Shown: positions 24,609 through 32,767 of the stretch, one piece after another
Numbering within the stretch: the first letter of the stretch is position 1
Layout of the letters: every line of letters begins with the position of its first letter
Source of the DNA: Streptomyces actinomycinicus
GTDB taxonomy: Bacteria; Actinomycetota; Actinomycetes; Streptomycetales; Streptomycetaceae
Assembly (NCBI RefSeq): GCF_016741775.1
Contig: NZ_JAERRK010000032.1
Coordinates: 1 to 60,567 of the forward strand
Direction of reading: 5' to 3'
Length of the DNA: 60,567 nucleotides
Translations under genes and position numbers: made by a program
Notes under the pieces: model-generated
What the model was told of the DNA's origin: nothing
Database searches by the model: none
What the model saw: only the letters and a program-made list of their open reading frames with translations

Positions 24609-26195
24609 ATGAAGGGCTCAACAGCCTACAGATCCATACTGAAGCGCGGTCTGCACATCGGCCTCCTGCCGGAGATGGCCGCGGCCGTGAACCCGTCGAC
24701 GCCGATCGTCCTGGACCACGACCTGGACGTCCTGCCCGAGGCCGGACGGCGCCTGACGGTCGCCCAGTACGCCGAACACGTGGACGACCTCGCCGCCCGC
24801 CTGTGGGCGGCCGGGGTCCGGCCCGACGAGCGGGTCGTCATCTACAAGACGGCCAACGCCGACCACTGGATGCTCGCCGCCGCGGTCTCCCGCATCGGCG
24901 CGGTCGTCGTCAACCTGTCGCCGGCCCTGGACGCCGCCACGGTGGGCGTCCTGCTCCAGCGGGTCGACCAGCCGACGCTGCTCACCGACGGGACGAAGCT
25001 CGACCTCCTCACCGAGGTGCCCCTTGCGGACCTCACCCGACGGGTGATCACCTCGGCCGACGACCGGCCCGGGACCGTCTCCCTGGCCGAACTCGCCGGC
25101 GCGCCGCGGGTCAGGCCGGTGGTGCGGCCGATCGACGAGGCCGCCGTCATCACCCACACCTCGGGCACCACCGGGATTCCCAAGCTGGTGGTGCACACCG
25201 CGCGCACGCAGGGCCTGCGCCTCATCCCCCAGTGGCGCCTGCTGTCCCTGATGCGGAAGAAGGAGACCGTCGCCATCCACGTGCCGTTCGTGCACTCACG
25301 GATGGTCGCCGCGATGTCGCTGGCGCTGCTGCGGGAGTACCCGGTCCTGCTGCTGCGCGAGACGGACCCCGCCGTCGTCGCCGAACACTTCCTCAGGCAC
25401 CGGCCGGCCCTGGTCGAAGCCCTGCCCAACTCGCTGATGGAGTGGGAGGGGCTCACCGAGGACCCGCGGATGCCGTTCGCGTCGGTGAAGGTCTTCAGCA
25501 GCACCTTCGACGCGATCCACCCCGCGACCATGGGCAAGCTGCTGGGCGCCTCCGCCCGGCGCGGGGCGCTGTTCTTCCAGATCTACGGGCAGAGCGAGGT
25601 CGGCCCGGCCGTCGGCCGCGCCTACTTCCGCCACTCCGCCCACAAGGCGAACGGGCGCTGTGTCGGCTGGGCCATGCCGTTCGGGGCGGCGAAGGTACGC
25701 GTCGTCAGCCGAGACGGCAAGCGCCCGACCGAACAGAACCCCGGGCGCATCGAGGTCGCCTGGCCCGCGCTGGCCAAGACGTACTACGGCGAGCAGGAAC
25801 GCTACGACGGCAACCGCAAGGGCGAGTGGTGGGGGACCGGCGACGTCGGCTACTTCACCAAGTTCGGCTGCCTGCACATGCTCGACCGCGAGGTCGACAT
25901 GATCCCCGGGGTGCGCAGCTCCCTGGAGATCGAGGACGTGGTCCTCGGCAAGCTGGACGAGCTGGCCGAGCTGGTCGTGGTCCAGGGCCCGAACTCGGAA
26001 GCCGTCCCGGTGATCTGCACCGTCGACGACGAACCGCTGGACCTCGCCCGCTGGCGGACCGCCGTCGCCGACTTCCCGCAGCTCGCCGACCCCGTCCAGA
26101 TCCCGCAGGCCGAACTGCCCAGGACGGCCACCTTGAAGGTGCAGCGGCTCGCGCTGGCCCGCCGGTTCGAGAAGCAACTTCAGGAGCGGGCGTGA
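24609..26195 (+). CDS. Acyl-CoA-ligase-fold enzyme, candidate ATP-dependent diazotase (CreM-like)
   Basis: An ANL-superfamily enzyme of 528 residues with the P-loop THTSGTTGIPKLVVHT near residue 180, IYGQSEVG (A5), WWGTGDVGYF (A7), LDREVDMI (A8) and the C-terminal lysine in LPRTATLKVQR (A10). CoA ligases activate carboxylates, but no carboxylate intermediate is expected from THN. Given the creE/creD pair in the cluster, the better hypothesis is that it activates nitrite with ATP and transfers it to the ring amine, as CreM does. Ribosome binding site GAAGGAG is at 24592-24598. A role in furaquinocin-type diazotisation-dependent deamination should be tested directly. Confidence 0.75.
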   Translation: MKGSTAYRSILKRGLHIGLLPEMAAAVNPSTPIVLDHDLDVLPEAGRRLTVAQYAEHVDDLAARLWAAGVRPDERVVIYKTANADHWMLAAAVSRIGAVVVNLSPALDAATVGVLLQRVDQPTLLTDGTKLDLLTEVPLADLTRRVITSADDRPGTVSLAELAGAPRVRPVVRPIDEAAVITHTSGTTGIPKLVVHTARTQGLRLIPQWRLLSLMRKKETVAIHVPFVHSRMVAAMSLALLREYPVLLLRETDPAVVAEHFLRHRPALVEALPNSLMEWEGLTEDPRMPFASVKVFSSTFDAIHPATMGKLLGASARRGALFFQIYGQSEVGPAVGRAYFRHSAHKANGRCVGWAMPFGAAKVRVVSRDGKRPTEQNPGRIEVAWPALAKTYYGEQERYDGNRKGEWWGTGDVGYFTKFGCLHMLDREVDMIPGVRSSLEIEDVVLGKLDELAELVVVQGPNSEAVPVICTVDDEPLDLARWRTAVADFPQLADPVQIPQAELPRTATLKVQRLALARRFEKQLQERA

Positions 26196-27325
26196 CCCGC
26201 GAAAAGCACACCACCACGGCGATGCACACACACCACTTGAAAGGGGCCAAAGCCTTGACACCCGAAGCCACGCTCGCCCGATTCCGCGAGTACATGGTGG
26301 GACCCTCGCGGTTCATGAGCCTGCTCTCCAGCTTCGAACTCGGCATCGTCGACAAGCTGCGGGAGACCCCCGGCCTGACGGCGGAGCAGCTCGGAGAGGC
26401 CGCCGGAACCAAGCCCGACGTGGTGGAGCAGCTGCTGTTCCTGCTGGTCAAGGAAGGCTTCGTCGCCCACGACGAAGCCGCGGGGACCTACCGCCTGGAC
26501 GCGCTCGCCGACGTTCCCGTGAGCGATCTCAACCGGGCGCTCGCCTACATGGACCTGATCAAGGTCACGGCGCTGCGGCAGCTGTTCTACCTCACCGAGA
26601 GCGCGCGGACCGGCACGGTCGTCGGTCTGAAGGAGCTGTACGGCGCCGAGGGCACCCTGTACGACGCGGTCGCCGACCACCAGGACCTGAACGACTCCTG
26701 GCTGAAGCTGATGAACAACGTCACCGCCAACATCGACCCCTGGTTCTTCGACAACATCGACGTACCGGCCGGCTCCCGGGTGCTCGACGTCGCCGGCAAC
26801 ACCGGCCTCGGCGCGATCCACACCTACCGCTACAAGTCCTCCCCGGGGCTGAAGGTGACCACCTTCGACCTGCCGGACAAGGAGACCGAGGCGCTGGCCA
26901 ACTTCAAGGCCGAGGGCCTCGAGGAGCACCTGTCCTTCATCGGCGGGAACGTCTTCGACGAGATCCCCAAGGGCTTCGACGTCGTACTGATCAAGCACTT
27001 CCTGGACATGTTCGACAAGAGCGACGTGATCCGGATCCTCGAGGGCGTCAGCAAGTCCCTGGAGGTCGGCGGGCAGGTCAACATCCTGGTTCCGGTCTAC
27101 CCCGAGGACATCAAGGACACCGACAACTACAACGTCGACTTCTTCCCGGCCTTCTTCATCGGCTGCACCATGGGCCAGGGCGGCCCGCAGAAGCTGTCGA
27201 CCTACGAGCGGTGGCTGGAGGAGTGCGGTTTCAAGGTGACGAAGGCGATCACCAAGAACGCCTCCGAGATCCCGCCGGACGTCATCCCGGTCCAGGCCAT
27301 CCTGACCGCGACGAAGGTCGCGTGA
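26192..27325 (+). CDS. SAM-dependent methyltransferase (O-methyltransferase fold)
   Basis: A 377-residue methyltransferase with an N-terminal dimerisation/winged-helix part (residues 22-110: SRFMSLLSSFELGIVDKL, TAEQLGEAAGTKPDVVEQLL) and a Rossmann domain with motif I VLDVAGNTGLGAI followed by VTTFDLPD. The fold resembles small-molecule O- and C-methyltransferases such as those methylating flaviolin-type rings. GTG 26192 is chosen: AGGAG five bases upstream and a 4-base overlap with the ligase stop. ATG 26222 and TTG 26255 (after AAAGGGG) are in-frame alternatives that would remove a poorly conserved leader. Ring methylation is inferred from position. Confidence 0.88.
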   Translation: MTREKHTTTAMHTHHLKGAKALTPEATLARFREYMVGPSRFMSLLSSFELGIVDKLRETPGLTAEQLGEAAGTKPDVVEQLLFLLVKEGFVAHDEAAGTYRLDALADVPVSDLNRALAYMDLIKVTALRQLFYLTESARTGTVVGLKELYGAEGTLYDAVADHQDLNDSWLKLMNNVTANIDPWFFDNIDVPAGSRVLDVAGNTGLGAIHTYRYKSSPGLKVTTFDLPDKETEALANFKAEGLEEHLSFIGGNVFDEIPKGFDVVLIKHFLDMFDKSDVIRILEGVSKSLEVGGQVNILVPVYPEDIKDTDNYNVDFFPAFFIGCTMGQGGPQKLSTYERWLEECGFKVTKAITKNASEIPPDVIPVQAILTATKVA

Positions 27326-27373
27326 CCGGCTGAGGCGAGGACGTCGCCCACTTCTCGCGACCGTCGCCGTGTA

Positions 27374-27406
27374 CGGCAGTGCCTTGCGGCCGGCAAGGCA
27401 CTGCCG
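27374..27406 (+). terminator. Strong hairpin terminator after the polyketide operon
   Basis: A perfect 14-bp stem CGGCAGTGCCTTGC / GCAAGGCACTGCCG around a 5-base loop starts 48 bases after the methyltransferase stop. It should end the THN synthase operon. Confidence 0.8.
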
Positions 27407-27516
27407 GGGCTGGAGGACCCATGAAGACGCAGGAGGGTCGGCGGGACTCCGGGACAGGGACCGTGCGGGCCCCGGCACGCGCATGAAGTGCCCCCGCGCA
27501 CCGAGGAGACCAACCG

Positions 27517-27738
27517 GTGGGCGCACCGCCCACCACCGGCACTGCCTGCCCTCGCGGCGGGCCGCACACCAACGTACCGGCGAACCCCGCCCGAGCCGCT
27601 GCCGAGGCCGCGGGGGCCGAGGTGACCACGGCGACCGCCGACGTCATGGATGACGCCGAGCAGGAGCCCCCCGACGGAGCCGACGCGATCGTCGTCGAGG
27701 TGCTCCGGCTGATCACCGCGCAAGCACAGACCACGTAA
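27517..27738 (+). CDS. Possible small protein, 73 aa, just upstream of the prenyl-diphosphate synthase
   Basis: GTG 27517 follows GAGGAG at 27503-27508. The product is Ala/Pro-rich at first and ends with an acidic stretch (DDAEQEPPDGADAIVVEVLRLITAQ) that could form a helix. Its stop lies 15 bases before the next gene, which has its own GAAGGAG, so the two would be co-transcribed. No family is recognised. Support is the ribosome binding site, GC-rich third positions and spacing. Confidence 0.45.
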   Translation: MGAPPTTGTACPRGGPHTNVPANPARAAAEAAGAEVTTATADVMDDAEQEPPDGADAIVVEVLRLITAQAQTT

Positions 27739-27753
27739 CCGAAGGAGATCACG

Positions 27754-28407
27754 GTGTCCAACTTCATGCTGTTGCCGGACGGGATGCGTCGCTGGTCCCA
27801 GCAGCAGGGGGTGTCCCTCCAGGAGAGCTACCAGGCGATGGCGGACAAGATCGTCGAGTTCACCGGCTGGGTCCGGGAGGAAGGCTTCACCAACTTCTAC
27901 ATCGCGACCAACTCCGCCCAGAACTACACCCGTCCCGAATCCGCGGTGACCACGTTCCTCGGCGCGTTCAACGACGTGGCGCGACGCGTCCACGGCGATC
28001 TGAACTTCGAGTTCTCCGGACTGCTCGACCTCGTGCCGGAGACCTACCGCACCGAGCTGGAGGAGCTGCGGGACAAGTCGGACAAGGAATCCGGCTTCAC
28101 GCTGCACTTCGTCCTGGGCATGTCCCTGTCCCAGGAGATCATCGGCATCTTCAACAAGCTCAACGGCAAGATCCCGGAGCTGACCGAGGACATCCTCGCG
28201 GCCCACGCCTACGTCCCCGAACCGGTCGACTACGTCCTGCGCACCGGGGGCCACGTGCGGCTGTCGAACTTCTACCCGCTGATGTCCCCGTTCGCCGAGC
28301 TGCACTTCTCCGACGCCCTGATGCCCGACATCACGCGTGAGGAGTTCGACGCCGCTCTGCGGGACCTCCGCGGCCGGGACCGGCGCTACGGCGCCTACCC
28401 GGTCTGA
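27754..28407 (+). CDS. Cis-prenyltransferase-family synthase like cyclolavandulyl diphosphate synthase
   Basis: A 217-residue member of the undecaprenyl-diphosphate-synthase fold. It keeps the catalytic Asp9 in MLLPDGMRRW and the C-terminal RTGGHVRLSNFYPL...PFAELHFSD...RDRRYGAYP signature. It is shorter than UPP synthases and strongly resembles, from memory, cyclolavandulyl diphosphate synthase of Streptomyces CL190, which joins two DMAPP head-to-middle; Mcl22 of merochlorin is related. It is the only prenyl-chain synthase in the window, so it may supply a branched C10 or similar donor. GTG 27754 has GAAGGAG six bases before. Confidence 0.85.
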   Translation: MSNFMLLPDGMRRWSQQQGVSLQESYQAMADKIVEFTGWVREEGFTNFYIATNSAQNYTRPESAVTTFLGAFNDVARRVHGDLNFEFSGLLDLVPETYRTELEELRDKSDKESGFTLHFVLGMSLSQEIIGIFNKLNGKIPELTEDILAAHAYVPEPVDYVLRTGGHVRLSNFYPLMSPFAELHFSDALMPDITREEFDAALRDLRGRDRRYGAYPV

Positions 28408-28450
28408 GCACCCGTCCCCGACCGGGCGGGCCCCGCCACGAACCGCCACG

Positions 28451-28483
28451 AACCCCGGTGACCGCCGCAAGGTCACCGGGGTT
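28451..28483 (+). terminator. Hairpin terminator after the cis-prenyltransferase gene
   Basis: A perfect 13-bp stem AACCCCGGTGACC / GGTCACCGGGGTT around a 7-base loop, 43 bases after the stop codon. It contains GTGACC and GGTCAC halves like the promoter blocks, but the long stem and position indicate a terminator. Confidence 0.75.
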
Positions 28484-28561
28484 CCCGTGCCGTTTTCGCA
28501 TGGTGCGTCGGACGCAGCCACCCGGCCGACGGGCCGCACCCCCATACGGAGACCCACCGTC

Positions 28562-29848
28562 ATGAACACCCACCAGACCACCTCACTGCTCCTCGCTCTC
28601 GCGGCGATCGTGCTCCTGGCCCGCGTCCTGGGCGCCCTGTTCCGGCGGTTCAACCAGCCGGCGGTGATCGGCGAAGTCCTCGCCGGCATCGCGCTCGGAC
28701 CCACCCTGTTCCACGGGGCGGTCTCCGACGCCCTGTTCCCCGGCGGCATCCGGCCCCTGCTCAGCGCCCTGGCCGCGGTCGGCGTCGTGCTCTTCATGTT
28801 CATCGTCGGTCTGGAATGGGACGCGGCGATGATCCGCGGCAGCGGAAGCCTGGCCGCGACCGTGTCGTTCAGCTCCATCCTGCTGCCGTTCGGCCTCGGA
28901 GCGGTCCTCGCGCTGTACCTGACGGACGACTACGGCACCGGCGACGAGACGGCGTTCATGCTCTTCATGGGCATCGCCATGTCCATCACCGCGTTCCCGG
29001 TCCTGGCCCGGATCCTCACCGACCGGGGCATGACGCGCTCACCGCTCGGCGTGGTGGCTCTGGCCTGCGCCTCCATCGACGACGTCCTCGCCTGGTCCCT
29101 GCTCGCCGCCGTGGTCGCCATCAGCGGCTCGGCCGGCGCCGACCAGTGGCACATCCTGCTCGCCGTGCCCTACCTGCTGGGCATGCTCTTCGTCGTACGC
29201 CCGCTGCTGGCCCGGTTCGTGGCCCGCCGGCCCGGCCTGAAACTCACCCCCACCGTGCTCGCGAGCGTTCTGGTGGGCCTGCTGCTGTCGGCCACCGCCA
29301 CCGAGTGGGTCGGCCTGCACTACATCTTCGGCGCCTTCCTCTTCGGCGCGATCCTGCCGCGCACCGGCAGCGAGCAGCTGCGTACGGACGTGCACGACCG
29401 CATCGGCCAGCTGAGCGGCACCCTGCTGCTGCCGGTGTTCTTCCTGGTCGCCGGCCTCCAGGTCGACCTGTCCGGCCTCGACGCCGACGGGCTGGGGACG
29501 CTGGGGCTGATCCTGCTCGTGGCCGTCGGCGGCAAGTTCACCGGCGCCTTCCTCGCCGCCCGGCTGAACCGGATGCCGGTACGGCAGTCCGCCGCGCTCG
29601 CCACCCTGATGAACACCCGCGGCCTGACCGAACTCATCGTCCTCAACGTGGGTCTGCAACTCGGCTTCCTCGGCCAGGAGCTGTACTCGCTCATGGTCGT
29701 CATGGCGGTCGTCACGACCGCGATGGCGGGCCCGCTGCTCAGCTGGCTCATCGGGCGGCCCACCGACGACGGCCGGCCGGAGCCGGCCAGGGCGCCCGAG
29801 CAGGCGGCGGCACGCGTGGAAACGGCCGCCCAGTCCCCGGTTTCCTGA
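28562..29848 (+). CDS. Kef-type cation:proton antiporter (CPA2), first copy
   Basis: A 428-residue membrane protein with about 12 hydrophobic helices of the Na+/H+-exchanger fold. Diagnostic pieces are RRFNQPAVIGEVLAGIALGPTLF in helix 2, FSSILLPFGLGAVLALYL, SITAFPVLARILTDRGM, CASIDDVLAWSLLA (conserved DD-like pair) and MNTRGLTELIVLNVG. There is no C-terminal TrkA-N/RCK domain, unlike full Kef channels. A close paralogue is at 39190-40503. Such antiporters occur in several antibiotic clusters; a role in ion balance or export energetics is possible but unproven. Confidence 0.92.
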   Translation: MNTHQTTSLLLALAAIVLLARVLGALFRRFNQPAVIGEVLAGIALGPTLFHGAVSDALFPGGIRPLLSALAAVGVVLFMFIVGLEWDAAMIRGSGSLAATVSFSSILLPFGLGAVLALYLTDDYGTGDETAFMLFMGIAMSITAFPVLARILTDRGMTRSPLGVVALACASIDDVLAWSLLAAVVAISGSAGADQWHILLAVPYLLGMLFVVRPLLARFVARRPGLKLTPTVLASVLVGLLLSATATEWVGLHYIFGAFLFGAILPRTGSEQLRTDVHDRIGQLSGTLLLPVFFLVAGLQVDLSGLDADGLGTLGLILLVAVGGKFTGAFLAARLNRMPVRQSAALATLMNTRGLTELIVLNVGLQLGFLGQELYSLMVVMAVVTTAMAGPLLSWLIGRPTDDGRPEPARAPEQAAARVETAAQSPVS

Positions 29849-29980
29849 CGGCCGTGCCGGGGCGACCGGTGCGGCTGAATTCTCGAGCGGGTCTTGAGCG
29901 GGCCCGCGTTATCGTCGGGGGGCGACGGAGTGCGGGATTCCAGTGGAATCAATGGCTGATGCCGACTACTTGGAGTTTTG

Positions 29981-30901
29981 ATGTACCAAGACACTGAGGC
30001 AGAAAAGCTGTACTCAGCCATCGAGGAAGCGGCCCGTCTGGTGGGTGCGGCCTGCTCACGCGAAAAGGTGTGGCCGGTTCTGACCACCTTCGGTGGAGCA
30101 CGCGAGAACGCCATGGTCGTTTTCAGCGTGCTGACCGGAGAGCGGCACGCGGGGCACCTCGACTACTGTTTGACGATCCCTCCGGAGATCGGCGATCCCT
30201 ACGCCCATGCGCTGGCGAACGGACTCGTCACCGAGACCGGCCACCCGGTCGGCTCGCTGCTCTCGGACATCCATGCGCAGGGCTGGGAAGTCAGCGAACA
30301 CTTCACCGACTGTTCGGCCGTCAACGGCTTCAAGAAGATCTACGCGCACTTCCCCCGTGACCTGCAGAAGGTGTCGAAACTTGCGGACCTTCCGGCCATG
30401 CCGCGCGCGGTGGCGGAGAACCTCGCTCTTTTCGACCGCTACGGGTTGGACGACGTGGCGATGATCGGCATCGACTACAAGAGCCGGACGATCAGCCTGT
30501 ATTTCCAGTTCACGCCGGAAACCCGCCCCGAACCGGAAACCCTGCGGTCGATGCTGCGCGACATCGGACTGCCGGAACCGAGCGAGCCGATGCTCGAGTT
30601 CGCTCACAAGGCGTTCAGGGCGAATTTCACCCTGAGCTGGGACTCCACGAAGATCGCTCGGGTCGCCTTCGCACCTCCGCTGGGCACCGGGTTGAATCTT
30701 TCCGAGGTTCCGGCACGCGTGGAACCACACATCGAACGATTCGCGACAACTGCTCCGCGTGCTTACGCCGGCGAGCGCATGAACCTTTTCGCCGTCAAGT
30801 GGCTCCCCACCGGAGAATTCCTTGAGGTCTGTTCGTACTACCAGGTCTCCGCGGCGTACGAACCTGTCCGGCTGATGGAAACCCACAAAGAACAGGCGTA
30901 G
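29981..30901 (+). CDS. ABBA aromatic prenyltransferase (NphB-like)
   Basis: A soluble prenyltransferase of 306 residues that attaches a prenyl chain to an aromatic acceptor. It aligns by eye with NphB along its length: LYSAIEEAARLVGAACSREKVWPVL, VVFSV, GHLDYCLTIPPEIGDPYA, VNGFKKIYAHFP, the KSRTISLYFQF strand and YAGERMNLFAVKW near the C-terminus. The phosphate-binding basic residues on alternate strands appear kept (Lys in FKKIY, Lys in DYKSR, Arg in MNLFAVK region). The frame starts with TTG 29978 directly followed by ATG 29981; GGAG lies five bases before the ATG, which I use. This should be the geranyl- or lavandulyl-transfer step onto the naphthoquinone. Confidence 0.93.
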   Translation: MYQDTEAEKLYSAIEEAARLVGAACSREKVWPVLTTFGGARENAMVVFSVLTGERHAGHLDYCLTIPPEIGDPYAHALANGLVTETGHPVGSLLSDIHAQGWEVSEHFTDCSAVNGFKKIYAHFPRDLQKVSKLADLPAMPRAVAENLALFDRYGLDDVAMIGIDYKSRTISLYFQFTPETRPEPETLRSMLRDIGLPEPSEPMLEFAHKAFRANFTLSWDSTKIARVAFAPPLGTGLNLSEVPARVEPHIERFATTAPRAYAGERMNLFAVKWLPTGEFLEVCSYYQVSAAYEPVRLMETHKEQA

Positions 30902-31076
30902 TCCCGAGGACGCACCTGGCTCGCCGCTTCCCCCCGCCCCGGCGGCAGGCGGGCCGGCACCCCACGGCACACCGGGGGACCGGTCCGAAGAACCGTGTCA
31001 CAGCCCGGCCGCCGTGCCCCGTCTTATGGGTGACGCCTCAAGTCCGTTCGATGGAACATGGAACAAGGAGAAGATC

Positions 31077-32600
31077 ATGGAGACACGGAGCGCGGCCCCT
31101 GCGGCCGGGCCGAGCTCGGGGACAGCAGCCGGGGACTCACGGCGATGGCTGATCCTCGCCGTCATCTGCACCGCCTACCTCATGGTCGGTGTCGACCTGA
31201 CCGTGGTGAACCTCGCGCTTCCGTCGGCGCAGGAGGCGCTCGACTTCACGGACGCCGACCGGCAGTGGATCGTGACCGCCTACGCGCTCCCGTTCGGCAG
31301 CCTGCTGCTGTTCTGCGGGCGGCTGTCCGACCTGATCGGCCGTAAGCAGACCTTCCTCATCGGCCTGTCGGGCTTCGCGGTCGCCTCCGCCGTCGGTGGC
31401 GCGGCGACCAACTTCGAGACGCTGGTCACGGCCCGTGCCGCCCAGGGCGCCTTCGCGGCGATGCTCGCACCGGCCGCCCTGGCCCTGCTGGCCACCACGT
31501 TCACCGACCCGAAGGAGAAGGGCAAGGCCTTCGGCATCTTCAGCGCCGTCGCGGCCGCCGGCACCGGTCTCGGACTGATCCTCGGCGGTGCGCTCACCTC
31601 CGGCCTCAACTGGCGCTGGTGCCTGTACATCAACCTGCTCTTCGCCGGCGTCTCGCTCATCGGCGGTCTCATGCTGCTGAGCAAGCAGCCCAAGACGGGC
31701 GCCCGGATGGACGTACCGGGTGTGCTGCTGGCGTCGGCCGGCATGTTCTGCGTGGTCTACGGCTTCTCCAACGCCGCGGAGCACAGCTGGAGCACCCCCT
31801 CCACGTGGGGGGTCCTCGCCCTCGGCGCGGTGCTGCTGATCGTCTTCTCGGCCTGGCAGACGCGCACGGCGAACCCGCTGCTGCCGCCCCGGGTCGTCCT
31901 CGACCGCAACCGCGGCGGTGCCTACCTCACCACGCTGTTCGTCGGAACCGGCATGTTCGGCGTGATGCTGTTCCTCGTCTACTACATGCAGACCGACCTG
32001 GGCTACTCGGCCATCACCTCCGGGGTCGCGCTGCTGCCGATGCTCGTCTTCACCGCCGTCGCCGCCAACGTCAGCGCCGCCAAGCTGCTGCCGAAGTACG
32101 GCCCGAGGCCGCTGGTCACCGTCGGTCTGCTGCTCAGTGCGGCCGGCATGGCCTGGCTGACCGGGATCGGCATCGACTCCGGCTACGCCACGCACCTGCT
32201 GGGCCCCGTCAGCGCCGTCGGCGCCGGCCTCGGCCTCATCTACGGCGCGGCCCTGCGCACCGGCACCGCCGGCGTGGCACTGCAGGACACCGGCATCGCC
32301 TCGGCGTGCGTCAACACCGGCCAGCAGCTCGGGGGCGCCATCGGCACCGCGCTGCTCAACACGATCGCCGCCACCGCGACCGGCAACTGGCTGGACAGCC
32401 ACGTGAAGGGCAAGCCGTCGGCCGAGCAGATCCACCTGGCGTCCATCGACGGATACACCACGGTGTTCTGGTGGTGCACCGCCATCTTCCTGGTCGGCGC
32501 CCTCATCTCCGGCCTGATGCTGCGCAGCGGCCCGCTGCCCGCACCTCAGGGCGTCCCGGCCGCCAAGCCGGCCGAGAAGAGCGAAGCCGCACGTTCCTGA
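31077..32600 (+). CDS. MFS multidrug exporter, DHA2 (EmrB/QacA) family, 14 helices
   Basis: A 507-residue transporter with WLILAVICTAYLMVGVDLTVVNLALPSAQ as helix 1 (family motif DxTVVNxALP), the A-motif GRLSDLIGRKQTFLIG, and motif C GTGLGLILGGALTSGLNWRWCLYIN in helix 5. Its length suits 14 helices. ATG 31077 has AAGGAG six bases upstream and is preferred over in-frame 31014, which lacks a ribosome binding site. It follows the aromatic prenyltransferase and probably exports the finished meroterpenoid. Confidence 0.92.
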   Translation: METRSAAPAAGPSSGTAAGDSRRWLILAVICTAYLMVGVDLTVVNLALPSAQEALDFTDADRQWIVTAYALPFGSLLLFCGRLSDLIGRKQTFLIGLSGFAVASAVGGAATNFETLVTARAAQGAFAAMLAPAALALLATTFTDPKEKGKAFGIFSAVAAAGTGLGLILGGALTSGLNWRWCLYINLLFAGVSLIGGLMLLSKQPKTGARMDVPGVLLASAGMFCVVYGFSNAAEHSWSTPSTWGVLALGAVLLIVFSAWQTRTANPLLPPRVVLDRNRGGAYLTTLFVGTGMFGVMLFLVYYMQTDLGYSAITSGVALLPMLVFTAVAANVSAAKLLPKYGPRPLVTVGLLLSAAGMAWLTGIGIDSGYATHLLGPVSAVGAGLGLIYGAALRTGTAGVALQDTGIASACVNTGQQLGGAIGTALLNTIAATATGNWLDSHVKGKPSAEQIHLASIDGYTTVFWWCTAIFLVGALISGLMLRSGPLPAPQGVPAAKPAEKSEAARS

Positions 32601-32636
32601 CGTGCACCGTGCCCGGGCCCGAGCGGCCCGGGAACC

Positions 32637-32665
32637 GGTGATGCCCGCGGAGAGCGGGCATCACC
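32637..32665 (+). terminator. Hairpin terminator after the QacA-like exporter
   Basis: A perfect 12-bp stem GGTGATGCCCGC / GCGGGCATCACC around a GGAGA loop, 36 bases after the stop. Confidence 0.8.
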
Positions 32666-32767
32666 CGTCGCGCCGGGGGCCGGTGCCCGTGCACCCGCCC
32701 GCCGGCGCGGCCCACACCGAGACCCCACCGCAGCCGCCCTGTCATTCAAGGGATGAGGACACCCACC

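Noticed and set aside
28451..28483. A third GTGACC/GGTCAC operator like those in blocks A and B
   Set aside because: The halves are 7 bases apart rather than 2 and extend into a 13-bp stem directly after a gene, so a terminator explains it better; the other conserved islands are absent.
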